From assembly GCF_030010215.1 (NCBI RefSeq), contig NZ_JASCRR010000004.1:184291-248290 (forward strand): a DNA stretch of 64,000 nt, given 5' to 3'. Each line of letters begins with the position of its first letter. The first letter of the stretch is position 1. The notes under the pieces were generated by a model that made no database searches, was not told where the DNA came from, and saw only the letters and a list, made by a program, of their open reading frames with translations. The stretch comes from Tianweitania sp. UT-5YL-CI-8. GTDB taxonomy: Bacteria; Pseudomonadota; Alphaproteobacteria; Rhizobiales; Rhizobiaceae. The translations under genes were made by a program, and so were the position numbers. Positions 45,474-58,894 of the stretch are shown piece after piece.

Positions 45474-46383
45474 AGCGAACCCTCGGATCGAGATAGGCAT
45501 AGAGGATGTCGACGATCAGGTTGAACACCACGACGAAGACGGCGATGACGACCACCGTGCCCATCACCAGCGTATAATCGCGGCCCAATGCCCCTTGCAC
45601 GAAGTAGCGGCCGATGCCCGGGATGCCGAAGATGGTTTCCACCACCACCGAACCGGTCATCAGCGCTGCCGCCGTCGGTCCGAGATAGGATACGACAGGC
45701 AAAATGCTCGCCCGCAGGGTGTGCACATAGAGCACCACCCAGGACGGCAGGCCGTAGGCGCGCGCGGTGCGGATGTGGTTGGAGCGCAGCACCTCGATGG
45801 TGGCGCCGCGCGTCAGGCGCGCGACGATGGCCATTTGCGGCAGGGCCAAGGTCGCCACCGGCAGCACCATGCTTCCCGGCGCACCCCAGCCGCCGGCGGG
45901 CAGCCAGCCCAGATAGACGCCGAAGATCAGGCTGAGGATCGGCGCGACGACAAAGGGCGGAATGGTAATGCCGAAGGTGGCGACGCCGACGACGCTGTAA
46001 TCGACCCAGCTGTTCTGGCGCAAGGCGGCCAGCGATCCGAGGAAGGTGCCGAACACCAGCGCGAGCGCGATGGCCGTACCGCCGATCTGGATCGAGACGG
46101 GCAGGCCGAAGCGGAACAGGTCGTTGACGGTGAAATCGCGCCGCGTGAAGCTTGGGCCGAGGTCGCCGTGAAGCAGGTTCCACAGATAGAGCATATACTG
46201 CTGCGGCAGCGGCTTATCCATGTTGAAGGCGCGCTTCAGGTTCTCGATGATCAGCGGGTCGATCGGCCGCTCAAGATCGAACGGACCGCCCGGCGCGAGC
46301 CGCAGCATGAAGAACGCAATCGTGACGATGACGAAGAGCGTCGGGACGGCGCTGGCAAAGCGTCTGAGGACGTAGAGTAACAT
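45466..46383 (-). CDS. oppB: Peptide ABC transporter permease, OppB type
   Basis: 305 residues, six membrane helices. Starts LLYVLRRFASAVPTLFVIVTI as usual for OppB/DppB, has the EAA-like segment HIRTARAYGLPSWVVLYVHT, and ends DILYAYLDPRVRYD, a family hallmark. With OppC forms the membrane channel. A 290-base gap with repeats separates it from oppA. Confidence 0.92.
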   Translation of the reverse strand: MLLYVLRRFASAVPTLFVIVTIAFFMLRLAPGGPFDLERPIDPLIIENLKRAFNMDKPLPQQYMLYLWNLLHGDLGPSFTRRDFTVNDLFRFGLPVSIQIGGTAIALALVFGTFLGSLAALRQNSWVDYSVVGVATFGITIPPFVVAPILSLIFGVYLGWLPAGGWGAPGSMVLPVATLALPQMAIVARLTRGATIEVLRSNHIRTARAYGLPSWVVLYVHTLRASILPVVSYLGPTAAALMTGSVVVETIFGIPGIGRYFVQGALGRDYTLVMGTVVVIAVFVVVFNLIVDILYAYLDPRVRYD

Positions 46384-46673
46384 CAGCTACCTCGATGCGC
46401 ACAGCATCGGCCCGAAAATCGAAATCGGTTTTCGGAAAGCACGATGCGCAGATTCAACAACTTAGAGCGTGTTTTGTGCATCCGAATGGACGCACGGCGC
46501 TCCAAGGCGCGACGGCACGAAACATCAGCCTGGCGATCCGTCATGAGACAGGCGCGAGCAAACGATCGGGGCGCGGTGCGCAGCCCCGGTCTCGAACGGG
46601 AAGAGCGGTTTTGGCCCATTGAAAAGCTGCGCCCGGAGCGCGCGAGGCGTTCCGGGCGACCTCCATCTGGAGA
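46384..46673. repeat. Intercistronic region with two hairpin repeats between oppA and oppB
   Basis: A palindrome CCGAAAATCGAAATCGGTTTTCGG occupies 46412-46435, and GAGCGTGTTTTGTGCATCCG continuing to CGCTCC occupies 46466-46502 with an inner TGCATCC-GAAT-GGACGCA. Such elements in operons often stabilise the upstream binding-protein mRNA and lower permease expression (inference). No gene is visible in the gap. Confidence 0.6.
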
Positions 46674-48269
46674 TCAGTTTTCGATGGACAGGTAGCGCGA
46701 CCCGTGGACGTCCATGATGTTGTCTTCCCAGCCCTTGAGCTTGGCCGATACCAGATTGCCCGAGGCGTAGTACATCACCGGGATGGCGGGCATTTCCTTA
46801 AGGAAGATTTCCTCAGCCTGGCGCAGAATGGCTGCGCGCTCCTTCAGGTCGACGGTCTCGCCGGCCTTCTTCATCGCCGCGTCGTAGTCGGCATTCGACC
46901 AGCGCGGATAGTTGAAGCCGAGATTCTGGCTTTCAAACAGGAAGAGGAAGTTCTGCGGGTCGGAGTAATCGCCGATCCAGCCGGCGCGGGTCATGTCGAA
47001 ATCGCCATCCTGCTTCATATAGTCGAAGTAGCCGGTGCCTTCCATTTCCACGAGCGTGGAGTTGATGCCGACGCTCTTGAGCATGTCGGCGACGGCCGTC
47101 ATGGTGTTCTTGTGGTTGACGCTGGTGTTGTAGCGCAGTTCGATGGACAGTTGCCCTTCCTTGACGCCCGCTTCTTCCAGAAGCTTCTTGGCAGCGTCCT
47201 CGCGGTCGAGAATGTCCTTGTCCTTATAGTCCAGGAAAATGGGATTGTCGTAGTTGGAGATGCCGGGCGGCACGATCGAGTAGGCGGGCTGCATGGCGCC
47301 CTTCCAGATTTCGTTGGCCAGGAAATCGCGGTCTATGACCATGGAAATTGCCTGGCGCACACGCGGATCGGCGAGCTTTTCCTTCTTGACCTTCACCGGC
47401 AGATAATAGGTGCCGAGCTTGGGGACGATATGGACCTGATCGGCCATCTTTTCCTTCATATAGGACAGCTGCTCATAGGCAAGGTCGGAGCAGGACTGCA
47501 CTTCGCCGGCTTCGAAGCGTCGCAGGCAGTTGGCGCGGTCTTCGAAGGGGATGAAGTTGACGGTATCGATCTTGACGTTGGCGGCGTCATGGAAATGCGG
47601 GTTCTTCTTCATGACGATCTTGTCGTTCGGCGTGAACGCTTCGAGCATGAAGGCGCCGTTGGTCACCATGTTGCCCGGCTTGGTGTATTCCTCGCCGAGC
47701 TTCTCCACCGAGGCTTTGTGCAGCGGATAAGAAATTTGATGCGTCAGCAGTTCGAGCAGATAGGGCGTGGGCGAGCTGAGGCTGATTTCCAGGGTCTTGT
47801 CATCGACCGCCTTGACACCGAGTTCCTCGGGCTTCTTCTCGCCCTTGTTGATCGCCTCGGCATTGACCATCGGGTACAGCATGTTGGCGTAAGGGGCAGC
47901 GACCTTCGGGTCCTGCACGCGCTGATAGGCGAAGACGAAGTCCTGCGCTGTGACCGGATCGCCATTCGACCATTTCGCATCGGCCCGCAGATGGAAGGTG
48001 TATTTTAGGCCGTCGTCGGAAATCTCCCACTTCTCGGCCACGCCCGGCACGACGTTCGCCTTGTTGTCCTGCACCACCAGACCCTCATAGAGGTCGCGCA
48101 TGATGTGGCCCTCGGCAACCGTCGAGGTCTTGTGATGGTCGAGCGTCGTGGGGTCTGTGTCGTTGCCGCGATTGTAGACCACTTCGGCCAATGCCGCGCT
48201 TGCCATGTAGCCGCCGCCAAGGGCGAAGGTGGTGGCGAACACGGTCGCCTTCAGCATGTTCTTTAGCAT
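46674..48269 (-). CDS. oppA: Peptide ABC transporter substrate-binding protein, OppA type
   Basis: 531 residues. Signal peptide (about 1-28, ALA cut site) then a SBP_bac_5 domain beginning EVVYNRGNDTDPTTLDHHKT. Landmarks are GLKYTFHLRADAKWSNGDPV and the GWIGDYSDPQNFL loop near the C-terminus, both OppA typical. It should deliver peptides to the OppBC membrane channel. Starts at ATG 48269, about 190 bases downstream of the alpha-glucosidase gene, which could or could not be in the same transcript. Confidence 0.94.
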   Translation of the reverse strand: MLKNMLKATVFATTFALGGGYMASAALAEVVYNRGNDTDPTTLDHHKTSTVAEGHIMRDLYEGLVVQDNKANVVPGVAEKWEISDDGLKYTFHLRADAKWSNGDPVTAQDFVFAYQRVQDPKVAAPYANMLYPMVNAEAINKGEKKPEELGVKAVDDKTLEISLSSPTPYLLELLTHQISYPLHKASVEKLGEEYTKPGNMVTNGAFMLEAFTPNDKIVMKKNPHFHDAANVKIDTVNFIPFEDRANCLRRFEAGEVQSCSDLAYEQLSYMKEKMADQVHIVPKLGTYYLPVKVKKEKLADPRVRQAISMVIDRDFLANEIWKGAMQPAYSIVPPGISNYDNPIFLDYKDKDILDREDAAKKLLEEAGVKEGQLSIELRYNTSVNHKNTMTAVADMLKSVGINSTLVEMEGTGYFDYMKQDGDFDMTRAGWIGDYSDPQNFLFLFESQNLGFNYPRWSNADYDAAMKKAGETVDLKERAAILRQAEEIFLKEMPAIPVMYYASGNLVSAKLKGWEDNIMDVHGSRYLSIEN

Positions 48270-48458
48270 GGTTTCACACTCCCGATCTTGGGCGCGCCGT
48301 CGCCGACGCCGCCTCTCCTAGCTGAGGGGCCCGGCGCCGATATTCCGGCTTGACCGGGCATATGCAGGGGGTTCCTTTCCTCCTGCCGATAGCTGACACT
48401 AGTCAGGGAAATTTCCGAACACAACACGCCTTTTGATGACGTTGAGGAACCTTCCAGC

Positions 48459-50084
48459 TCAGCCGAGCCTGGAAAGGAAGATTCCGAGCGGCGGAAGGGC
48501 GACTTTCCCGAGTTCCGCGCTGCCTGCGGCGCCGGGAAACGCAATCGGCTCTCCTGTGGAAACGCCGGACGGGACGATCCAGTCGGCAGGTCGGTCGGAG
48601 AAATTGAACAGGCAAAGGAGCTTTTCGTCGCCCGTCTGGCGGACGAAGGCGAGGATATCGTCCTGAACCTCGAACAGGTCGATGGAGCCGGTGACCAGCG
48701 CCGGATGCTGTTTCCGGGCGGCAAGTACCGCCCGATAATGGTTCAGCACCGAAGAAGGATCGGTCTGCTGCACATTGACCGATTGCCGGCTCTGCGCCGG
48801 CAACACAGGGAGCCACGGCTTGCCGGTTGAAAAACCGGCATTGGGCGCATTCGCTTCCCAGACCATGGGGGTACGGCACCCGTCGCGTCCCTTGAAGCCT
48901 GGCCAGAAGCGGATGCCATAAGGGTCGCGCAGGTCCTCGAAGGCAAGCTCCGCCTCCTGCAGCCCCAACTCCTCGCCCTGGTACAGACAGACCGAACCGC
49001 GCAGGCAGGCCATCAGCCCGATGGCGAAACGCGCGACCGCTTCCGGGTCCTCCCCCGGCCTCGTCCAGCGGGTCACATGGCGCATGACGTCGTGGTTGGA
49101 GAACGCCCAGCAATACCAGCCGTCGATCACCATCGCCTCGAAGGCGGACACGCATTTGTGGACGTAGCCGGCGGAAAAATCCGGACCCAGCATGTCGAAT
49201 GTGTAGCACATCTGCAGCTTGTCGCCGCCTGACGTGTAGGCCGCGACGGTCTGCAGCGACCGCCACTCGTCGCCGACCTCGCCGACCGCGGCGCGACCGT
49301 CATATTCGTTGAGCAAGCGCCGGAAGCGCTGGAGAAAAACCAGGTTCTCGGGCTGCGTCTTGTTGAACAGATGAAGCTGGTAGCCGTAAGGGTTGGTGGT
49401 GTCGATGGTGCCTGCGAGCGCTTCCGCAGATGGCGGGTTGTCGCGCAGCCAGCGGTCGTGGATGTAGTGGTTGACGGTATCGAGGCGGAAGCCGTCGACG
49501 CCCCGTTCCAGCCAGAACCGCACCGTCTCGAGAAGTGCTGCCTGCACCTGAGGATTGTGGAAATTCAGGTCGGGCTGGGAGATCAGGAAGTTGTGCAGGT
49601 AATATTGCTTGCGGACCGAATCCCACTCCCAGGCAGAGCCGCCGAAATTGGACAGCCAGTTGTTGGGCGGCCCGCCATCGGGCTTGGGCGCGGCCCAGAC
49701 ATACCAATCGGCCTTGGGATTGTCGCGGTCGGCGCGGCTTTCGATGAACCACGGATGCTGGTCCGATGTGTGCGACAGAACCTGGTCGATGATGATCTTC
49801 AGCCCCAGGCGATGGGCTTCTGCGATCAGCCGGTCGAAATCAGCGAGCGTGCCGAACATCGGATCGACATCGCAGTAGTCCGACACGTCGTAACCCATAT
49901 CCGCCATGGGCGACTTGAAGAAGGGCGACAGCCAGACGGCATCGACGCCGAGCGAGGCGATGTAAGGCAGCCGCGCCGTAATGCCCACCAAATCTCCGCT
50001 GCCGTCGCCGGTCGTATCCTGGAACGAGCGCGGATAGACCTGGTAGATGACGCAGCCCCGCCACCAGTCACCTAAGTTGCCCAT
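48459..50084 (-). CDS. aglA: GH13 alpha-glucosidase
   Basis: 541 residues. Hydrolyses alpha-glucosides. The catalytic (beta/alpha)8 barrel has GCVIYQVYPRSFQDTTGDG, DGFRLDTVNHY (nucleophile Asp), AAVGEVGDE (acid/base Glu) and FSNHDVMRHV (transition-state Asp). Close to rhizobial AglA-type enzymes for maltose, sucrose-type or trehalose-type sugars; exact substrate is unknown. ATG at 50084 with GGAGG upstream. It follows glgX, at the end of the glycogen cluster. Confidence 0.9.
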   Translation of the reverse strand: MGNLGDWWRGCVIYQVYPRSFQDTTGDGSGDLVGITARLPYIASLGVDAVWLSPFFKSPMADMGYDVSDYCDVDPMFGTLADFDRLIAEAHRLGLKIIIDQVLSHTSDQHPWFIESRADRDNPKADWYVWAAPKPDGGPPNNWLSNFGGSAWEWDSVRKQYYLHNFLISQPDLNFHNPQVQAALLETVRFWLERGVDGFRLDTVNHYIHDRWLRDNPPSAEALAGTIDTTNPYGYQLHLFNKTQPENLVFLQRFRRLLNEYDGRAAVGEVGDEWRSLQTVAAYTSGGDKLQMCYTFDMLGPDFSAGYVHKCVSAFEAMVIDGWYCWAFSNHDVMRHVTRWTRPGEDPEAVARFAIGLMACLRGSVCLYQGEELGLQEAELAFEDLRDPYGIRFWPGFKGRDGCRTPMVWEANAPNAGFSTGKPWLPVLPAQSRQSVNVQQTDPSSVLNHYRAVLAARKQHPALVTGSIDLFEVQDDILAFVRQTGDEKLLCLFNFSDRPADWIVPSGVSTGEPIAFPGAAGSAELGKVALPPLGIFLSRLG

Positions 50085-50128
50085 AGCACACCTCCAAGTT
50101 CACCGGGTTAACACCATAGACAGGCGAA

Positions 50129-50236
50129 GAACCCCCTCACCGTGCTGACGCACCCAATTCGCTCGGCGACCGACCGGGGTCGAGACCAGTGGCTCGTCCC
50201 CGGGTGGTGCCCCGAAGGGCCGGATGAGGGGGGATT
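50129..50236. repeat. Intergenic repeat related to the 2223-2278 element
   Basis: Bases 50177-50232 match 2223-2278 with three differences in 56, including the CCCGAAGGGCCGGATGAGG type core. The left part (50129-50176) reads CCCCCTCACCGTGCTGACGC. It lies between glgX and aglA and is a dispersed repeat of unknown function. Confidence 0.8.
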
Positions 50237-50249
50237 GGCCGGTCTTTCT

Positions 50250-52250
50250 TCATTCTCCGCCGTTCGCTTGTTCCACCTCAACCGCGAACACCACCGTCCG
50301 GCCCGGAAGCGAAAAAGACAGACCGGTGTTGCGAACCGTTGCCGGCTCCAACGCTTCCTTCCAAAGGAAGCCGTCGCGTTTTGGCAGCACGAACTGCGTT
50401 GCCCTGCGGTCGCCATTGACCAGGACAGCGAAGCGTCCCTGCCCTGCTTCGCCACCCAGCACCATCATCAGGCGGCGGCGTTGCGGGTCGTTCCAATCGC
50501 CTTCCGACAAGGGTTTGCCGGTCTCCGCCAGCCATTCGACATCAGGAATAGCGCCTTCGGCAGAAGCAGTTCCGGTCAGGAAGGCTGTGTCTTCCAGCGC
50601 AGTGCCCTGCTTCCTGGCTGCCGCAAGACCCGCGACATAGTCCTCGAGGTCGCGGTCCCTGCCCGTCCAGTCCAGCCAGGTGATGTCGTTGTCCTGGGCA
50701 TAGGCATTGTTGTTGCCGGACTGGCTGCGCCCGAACTCGTCGCCCGCCGTCATCATGATGGTGCCGCGCGAGGCAAACAGGGTCGCCAGCATGGCGCGCG
50801 CATCGCGGCGGCGCTGTTCTTTGAGGCGCCCATTGCCCGAAGGTCCCTCGACGCCGTTGTTCCACGAAAGATTCTCGTTGTGGCCGTCGCGGTTCTGCTC
50901 GCCATTCGCCTCGTTGTGCTTGCGCTCATAGGCAGCGATATCGGCCAGCGCCATGCCGTCATGCGCGGCGATGAAATTCACCGTCCGGGTCGATGCGGAG
51001 GCTCCGTGCTGGAAAATGTCGGACGAGCCGGACAGCCTTGTGGCGAGCGCACCGAGCGTGCCGGAATCGCCGCGCCAGAAGCGGCGGACATCGTCGCGGT
51101 AGCGGTCGTTCCATTCCAGAAAATCCGGCGGAAACCCACCCAAACGATAGCCGCCCGGACCAATATCCCATGGCTCGGCGATCAATACGCGATCCCTGAG
51201 GATCGGATCGGCGGCGATTTCCTTCAGAAGCGGCGCTTCGGCATCGAAGACGCCGTTCACCCGGCCGAGGATCGGTGCGAGGTCGAAGCGGAAGCCATCG
51301 ACGCCGGCGGCCGTCACGAAATGGCGAAGGCTTTCGAGAATGAGGCTGCGTACCCATGGATGGTTGCAGTCGACCGTATTGCCGCAGCCGGTGTCGTTGA
51401 CCAGCCTGCCAGGCTCGCCGTCGACATGGCGATAACAGGTCGGGTTGTCGAGGCCGCGCAGCGAAACGGTCGGCCCGAACTCGTCGCTTTCGGCGGTGTG
51501 GTTGAAGACGAGATCGAGGATGACGGCGATGCCGGCCTTGTGCAGCGCTGCCACCGTTTCGCGCAGTTCTGCTACGCCGCCCGGTGCAAGGCGCGGATCG
51601 AGCGCCATGAACGAGACTGGATTGTAACCCCAGGCGTTGCGCAGTCCCAAGGCCGGCAGATGGCGCTCGTCCATCGTCGCCGTGATCGGCATAAGCTCGA
51701 CCGCCGAGACCCCGATTTTGACGAGATGCGCGATGACGGAAGGGTGCGCCAGCGCTGCAATCGTTCCGCGCTGCACCTCCGGCACGTCGGGATGGCGCAT
51801 GGTGAAGCCGCGCACCGGCACTTCGTAGACGAGGCCGCCAGGCCGCAGCAGCGGCGGTACGATTTCAGCCGGCTCGCCCGCGACCACGACCGCTTTCGGT
51901 ATCAGCCCGGCCGTGTCCTGCCCTTCGCCGCGCCGTCCACCGAGCCGAGCGTCGTATGCGTAAGGCCGGTCGATCTCCAGCGCATAGGGATCGATCAGGA
52001 GTTTGTCGGGGTCGAACCACAATCCCTGCTCGGGCCGGTAAGGCCCGTCGGCGCGTAACCCGTAGCGGGTGCCGGGCCGCAGACCCGGAACCTCCGTCGA
52101 GAAGAGCCCCTTGCCGTCCGTCGCCAGTTCGTAGGTGCCGATCTCGGTCTCACCGTCCCTGTCGAAAACCGAAACCCAGATACGCTCGGCATGCGCCGAC
52201 CGCACCGAAAAGAAGACCCCTTTTTCAAGGGCAACCGCGCCAAGCCGCAT
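50250..52250 (-). CDS. glgX: Glycogen debranching enzyme
   Basis: 666 residues. Hydrolyses alpha-1,6 branches of phosphorylase-trimmed glycogen. N-terminal CBM48 domain (VFFSVRSAHAERIWVSVFDR) followed by a GH13 barrel with GVDGFRFDLAPILG (nucleophile Asp), LIAEPWDIGPGGY (Glu) and NFIAAHDGMALADI (Asp). Starts at ATG 52250, 11 bases after the pgm stop. Last glycogen gene of the cluster. Confidence 0.95.
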   Translation of the reverse strand: MRLGAVALEKGVFFSVRSAHAERIWVSVFDRDGETEIGTYELATDGKGLFSTEVPGLRPGTRYGLRADGPYRPEQGLWFDPDKLLIDPYALEIDRPYAYDARLGGRRGEGQDTAGLIPKAVVVAGEPAEIVPPLLRPGGLVYEVPVRGFTMRHPDVPEVQRGTIAALAHPSVIAHLVKIGVSAVELMPITATMDERHLPALGLRNAWGYNPVSFMALDPRLAPGGVAELRETVAALHKAGIAVILDLVFNHTAESDEFGPTVSLRGLDNPTCYRHVDGEPGRLVNDTGCGNTVDCNHPWVRSLILESLRHFVTAAGVDGFRFDLAPILGRVNGVFDAEAPLLKEIAADPILRDRVLIAEPWDIGPGGYRLGGFPPDFLEWNDRYRDDVRRFWRGDSGTLGALATRLSGSSDIFQHGASASTRTVNFIAAHDGMALADIAAYERKHNEANGEQNRDGHNENLSWNNGVEGPSGNGRLKEQRRRDARAMLATLFASRGTIMMTAGDEFGRSQSGNNNAYAQDNDITWLDWTGRDRDLEDYVAGLAAARKQGTALEDTAFLTGTASAEGAIPDVEWLAETGKPLSEGDWNDPQRRRLMMVLGGEAGQGRFAVLVNGDRRATQFVLPKRDGFLWKEALEPATVRNTGLSFSLPGRTVVFAVEVEQANGGE

Positions 52251-52261
52251 CCGCGCCCCCG

Positions 52262-55342
<3,081 letters not shown>

Positions 55343-55343
<1 letters not shown>

Positions 55344-56608
55344 CAGAGCTCCAGCCGGTCGATCATCGGCTGAGTAATCAGGCGGATGCCGCCTTCTGAA
55401 ATGCGGAAGCGCTTGGCGTCCAAAATCGGATCCTCGCCGACCACCAGTCCTTCGGGGATCTTGACGCCACGGTCGATCACCACTTTGCTCAGCCGTGCAT
55501 TGCGGCCCACCCAGCAATCGGGCAGCACCACCGCCTCGTCCAGCGAGGAGAACGAGTTGACGCGCGCGCCGGTGAAGATGAGGCTGCGCTTGAGCGCCGC
55601 ACCCGAGATGATGCAGTCGCCCGCGACCAGCGACGAGACCGCGGAGCCACGGCGGCCTTCCTCGTCATGCACGAACTTCGCCGGCGGCTTGATCTCGGCA
55701 TAGGTCCAGATCGGCCATTCGCGGTCGTAGATGTCGAGTTGCGGCGTGATGTCGGTCAGGTCGATATTGGCTTCCCAATAGGCGTCGATGGTGCCCACGT
55801 CGCGCCAATAGGCTTCGCGCTCGAAAGACGAGCGTACGCAGGACTTGGCGAAGCGATGCGCCACCGCCTTACCGTGCTCGACGATGTAGGGGATTATGTC
55901 CTTGCCGAAATCGCGGCTGGAAGACGGGTCGGCCGCATCTCTTCGCAACTGTTCCATCAGGAACGCGGTGCGGAAGACGTAGATCCCCATAGACGCCAAA
56001 GCAAATTCCGGATTGCCCGGGATGCCTGGAGGATCGGCCGGCTTCTCTATGAAGGAGCTGATATTGTCCTTCTCGTCGACATGCATGACGCCGAAACCGG
56101 TGGCCTCCATGCGCGGCACTTCGAGGCAGCCCACGGTCACGTCGGCATTGGTGTCGACATGCTCCCGAAGCATGAGTTCGTAGTCCATCTTGTAGATGTG
56201 GTCGCCCGCAAGGATGACCATGAACTCCGGGCCATAGGATTCGATGATATCGATGTTCTGGAACACCGCATCGGCGGTGCCTTCATACCATTGCGTTTCG
56301 GAAACGCGCTGGCTGGCGGGCAGAATGTCGAAGCTTTCGTTGCGCTCCTGGCGGAAGAAGTTCCAGCCTTTGGTGAGATGCCGGATCAGCGAATGCGCCT
56401 TGTATTGCGTCGCCACGCCGATGCGGCGGATGCCGGAGTTCAGCGCGTTGGACAGCGCGAAATCGATGATGCGCACCTTGCCGCCGAAATAGACCGCCGG
56501 CTTGGCGCGAAAGTCCGTCAGTTCCTTGAGCCTGCTGCCCCGACCGCCTGCAAGCACATAGGCCATCGCATCGCGGGCCAGAGGTTGACTTCTCTTATTG
56601 ATCTCCAA
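55343..56608 (-). CDS. glgC: Glucose-1-phosphate adenylyltransferase
   Basis: 421 residues. Makes ADP-glucose, the committed step of bacterial glycogen synthesis. N-terminal [20 protein letters not shown] and [20 protein letters not shown] are the nucleotide-binding and regulator sites. [13 protein letters not shown] and RKDI-like features of the C-terminal beta-helix follow. TTG start at 56608 is supported by GGGAGGAAACG upstream. Regulation by glycolytic metabolites is known for the family. Confidence 0.96.
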
Positions 56609-56626
56609 CGTTTCCTCCCGAACCCA

Positions 56627-58843
56627 TTACCCGATGAATTCCAGCATGATCGTCGCCAGCGGCGGCAAGGTAAGGCCCGCAACCGCCCCCGCGCCATCCG
56701 CAAAATCCGCAACCACCATGCCGCCGTTCCCCATTCCGGACCCGCCATAGACGTGCGCATCCGTGTTTATTATTTCGCGCCATTTTCCCTGCCGAGGCAA
56801 TGGCACTTTGTAGTCGTAGCGCGGCACCGGCGTGAAATTCACAATGACCGCAACAGGATTTTCGCCCGGCGCGCTGCGCAGCCAGGCGAAGACGGAGTTT
56901 TCGCTGTCGTCGGCGATCAGCCAGTCAAAGCCTTCCGGTTCGCAATCGCGCGCATGCAGCGCCGGCCGCGACCGGTAGAGATAGTTGAGATCGCGCACCA
57001 CCTGCCTGACGCCGCTGTGCGGAGCGGAGTCGAGCAGGTGCCAGTCGAGCGAGCGTTCCTCGCTCCATTCCGCCCGCTGGGCGAATTCCTGACCCATGAA
57101 TAAGAGCTTCTTGCCGGGATAGCCCCACATGAAACCGTAATAGGCGCGCAGCGTCGCGAATTTCTGCCAATCGTCGCCGGCCATCTTGGTCAGCAGCGTG
57201 CCTTTGCCGTGCACGACCTCATCATGCGACAGCGGCAGCACGAAGTTCTCGCTGAAGGCGTAGACGAGACCGAAGGTGATCTCGTTGTGGTGGTGCTTGC
57301 GGTAGATCGGCTCGCGCGCCAGATAGGCAAGCGTGTCGTGCATGAAGCCCATGTTCCACTTGAAACCGAACCCCAGGCCGCCCTCATGCACCGGCTGGGA
57401 TACTTTCGGCCAGGAGGTCGATTCCTCGGCGATGGTGATGACGCCGGGATGGGTGCCATAGACGGCGATGTTCATCTGCTGCAGGAAGCTGACCGCCTCG
57501 AGGTTTTCGCGGCCGCCAAGTTCATTGGGTATCCACTCGCCTTCCTTGCGCGAGTAGTCGAGATAGAGCATCGAGGCGACCGCATCGACACGCAGGCCGT
57601 CGACATGGAATTTCTCAGCCCAGTAGAGTGCATTGTTGACCAGGAACGACACCACCTCGCGCCGGCCGAAATTGTAGATCGCGGTGTTCCAGTCGGGGTG
57701 AAAACCCTTGCGCGGGTCGGCATGCTCGTAAAGTGCGGTGCCGTCGAATTTCGCTAGCCCATGTTCGTCGACCGGAAAATGCGCCGGCACCCAATCGAGG
57801 ATCACGCCGAGACCGGCGCGATGCGCGCCTTCGACGAAGCGCGCGAAGCCTTCCGGATCGCCGAACCGGGCTGTCGGCGCATAGAGCCCTGTGGTCTGGT
57901 AGCCCCAGGACGGATCGTAGGGATGCTCGGAGATCGGCAGGAACTCGATATGGGTAAAGCCGGTGTCGACCGTGTAGGGGATCAGCCTGGCGGCAAGTTC
58001 GTCCCAGCTCAGGAAGGTGCCGTCGTCACGGCGCTGCCATGAGCCGGGGTGAACCTCATAGATGCTGATCGCCTCGCGCCGTTGGTCGGCCTTGCGCCAA
58101 TAGCTGCGGTGGGCGTCGTCGCCCCATTCATGCGCCAGCGGACCCGCGACGATGGAGGCGGTGGCGGGGCGCAGTTCCGAACGGAAGGCGAAGGGATCGG
58201 CCTTGAGCGGCAGCTTCACCCCGTCCGGTCCGATCAGTTCGTATTTGTAGGGCTGGCCCTCACCGACATCGGGCAGGAATATTTCCCAGATGCCGGTGTC
58301 GTGGCGGCTGCGCATGGGGTGGCGCCGGCCGTCCCAATCGTTGAAGGAGCCGACGACCGAAACGCGCTCCGCATTGGGAGCCCAGACGGCGAAATGCACG
58401 CCATCGGCACCCTCATGCGACAAGACATGCGCGCCCAGCTTGTCGAACAGGCGGAGATGCGAGCCTTCGGCAATGTAGTAGTCGTCCATCGGGCCGAGGA
58501 CCGGACCGAAGGAATACGGGTCGGTCAGCCACCACTCACCGGCGGCGTTGCTCGCCTTCAGGCGGATCGGCTGGCGCTTGCGGATGGAAAGCCGGCCTTC
58601 GAAGAAGCCGGCATCGTCGCGGCGGCCGAGGTCTCCGCAGGCCTTGCCCTGAAGGGTGTAGGCGGTGACGGATTCGGCGTGAGGCACGAAGCAGCGGGCG
58701 ACGAAGATCGTGCCGATCTTCTGTACTCCCAGGACGGCAAAGGGATTGCCGTGGCGTCCGGCCACGATAGCGCGGACATCTCCCTCTGCCGCTCGTTCAG
58801 TTTCGCCCAATTGGGCGGTGACGCGCCGCGTTTCTTCCGTCAG
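56627..58843 (-). CDS. glgB: Glycogen branching enzyme
   Basis: About 738 residues. Adds alpha-1,6 branches. Two N-terminal CBM48-like domains ([10 protein letters not shown] and [20 protein letters not shown]) precede the GH13 barrel with [18 protein letters not shown] (nucleophile Asp), [15 protein letters not shown] (Glu) and [13 protein letters not shown] (Asp). No ATG, GTG or TTG fits the expected N-terminus well. CTG at 58843, giving (M)[17 protein letters not shown] with GGGGAGGAA five bases before it, is the best-supported start; TTG at 58810 lacks a ribosome site. Confidence 0.9.
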   Translation of the reverse strand: MTEETRRVTAQLGETERAAEGDVRAIVAGRHGNPFAVLGVQKIGTIFVARCFVPHAESVTAYTLQGKACGDLGRRDDAGFFEGRLSIRKRQPIRLKASNAAGEWWLTDPYSFGPVLGPMDDYYIAEGSHLRLFDKLGAHVLSHEGADGVHFAVWAPNAERVSVVGSFNDWDGRRHPMRSRHDTGIWEIFLPDVGEGQPYKYELIGPDGVKLPLKADPFAFRSELRPATASIVAGPLAHEWGDDAHRSYWRKADQRREAISIYEVHPGSWQRRDDGTFLSWDELAARLIPYTVDTGFTHIEFLPISEHPYDPSWGYQTTGLYAPTARFGDPEGFARFVEGAHRAGLGVILDWVPAHFPVDEHGLAKFDGTALYEHADPRKGFHPDWNTAIYNFGRREVVSFLVNNALYWAEKFHVDGLRVDAVASMLYLDYSRKEGEWIPNELGGRENLEAVSFLQQMNIAVYGTHPGVITIAEESTSWPKVSQPVHEGGLGFGFKWNMGFMHDTLAYLAREPIYRKHHHNEITFGLVYAFSENFVLPLSHDEVVHGKGTLLTKMAGDDWQKFATLRAYYGFMWGYPGKKLLFMGQEFAQRAEWSEERSLDWHLLDSAPHSGVRQVVRDLNYLYRSRPALHARDCEPEGFDWLIADDSENSVFAWLRSAPGENPVAVIVNFTPVPRYDYKVPLPRQGKWREIINTDAHVYGGSGMGNGGMVVADFADGAGAVAGLTLPPLATIMLEFIG

Positions 58844-58894
58844 GACTTCCTCCCCTTATATGCTTTTATAGATAGATGTCGGATCGGCGGTTCC

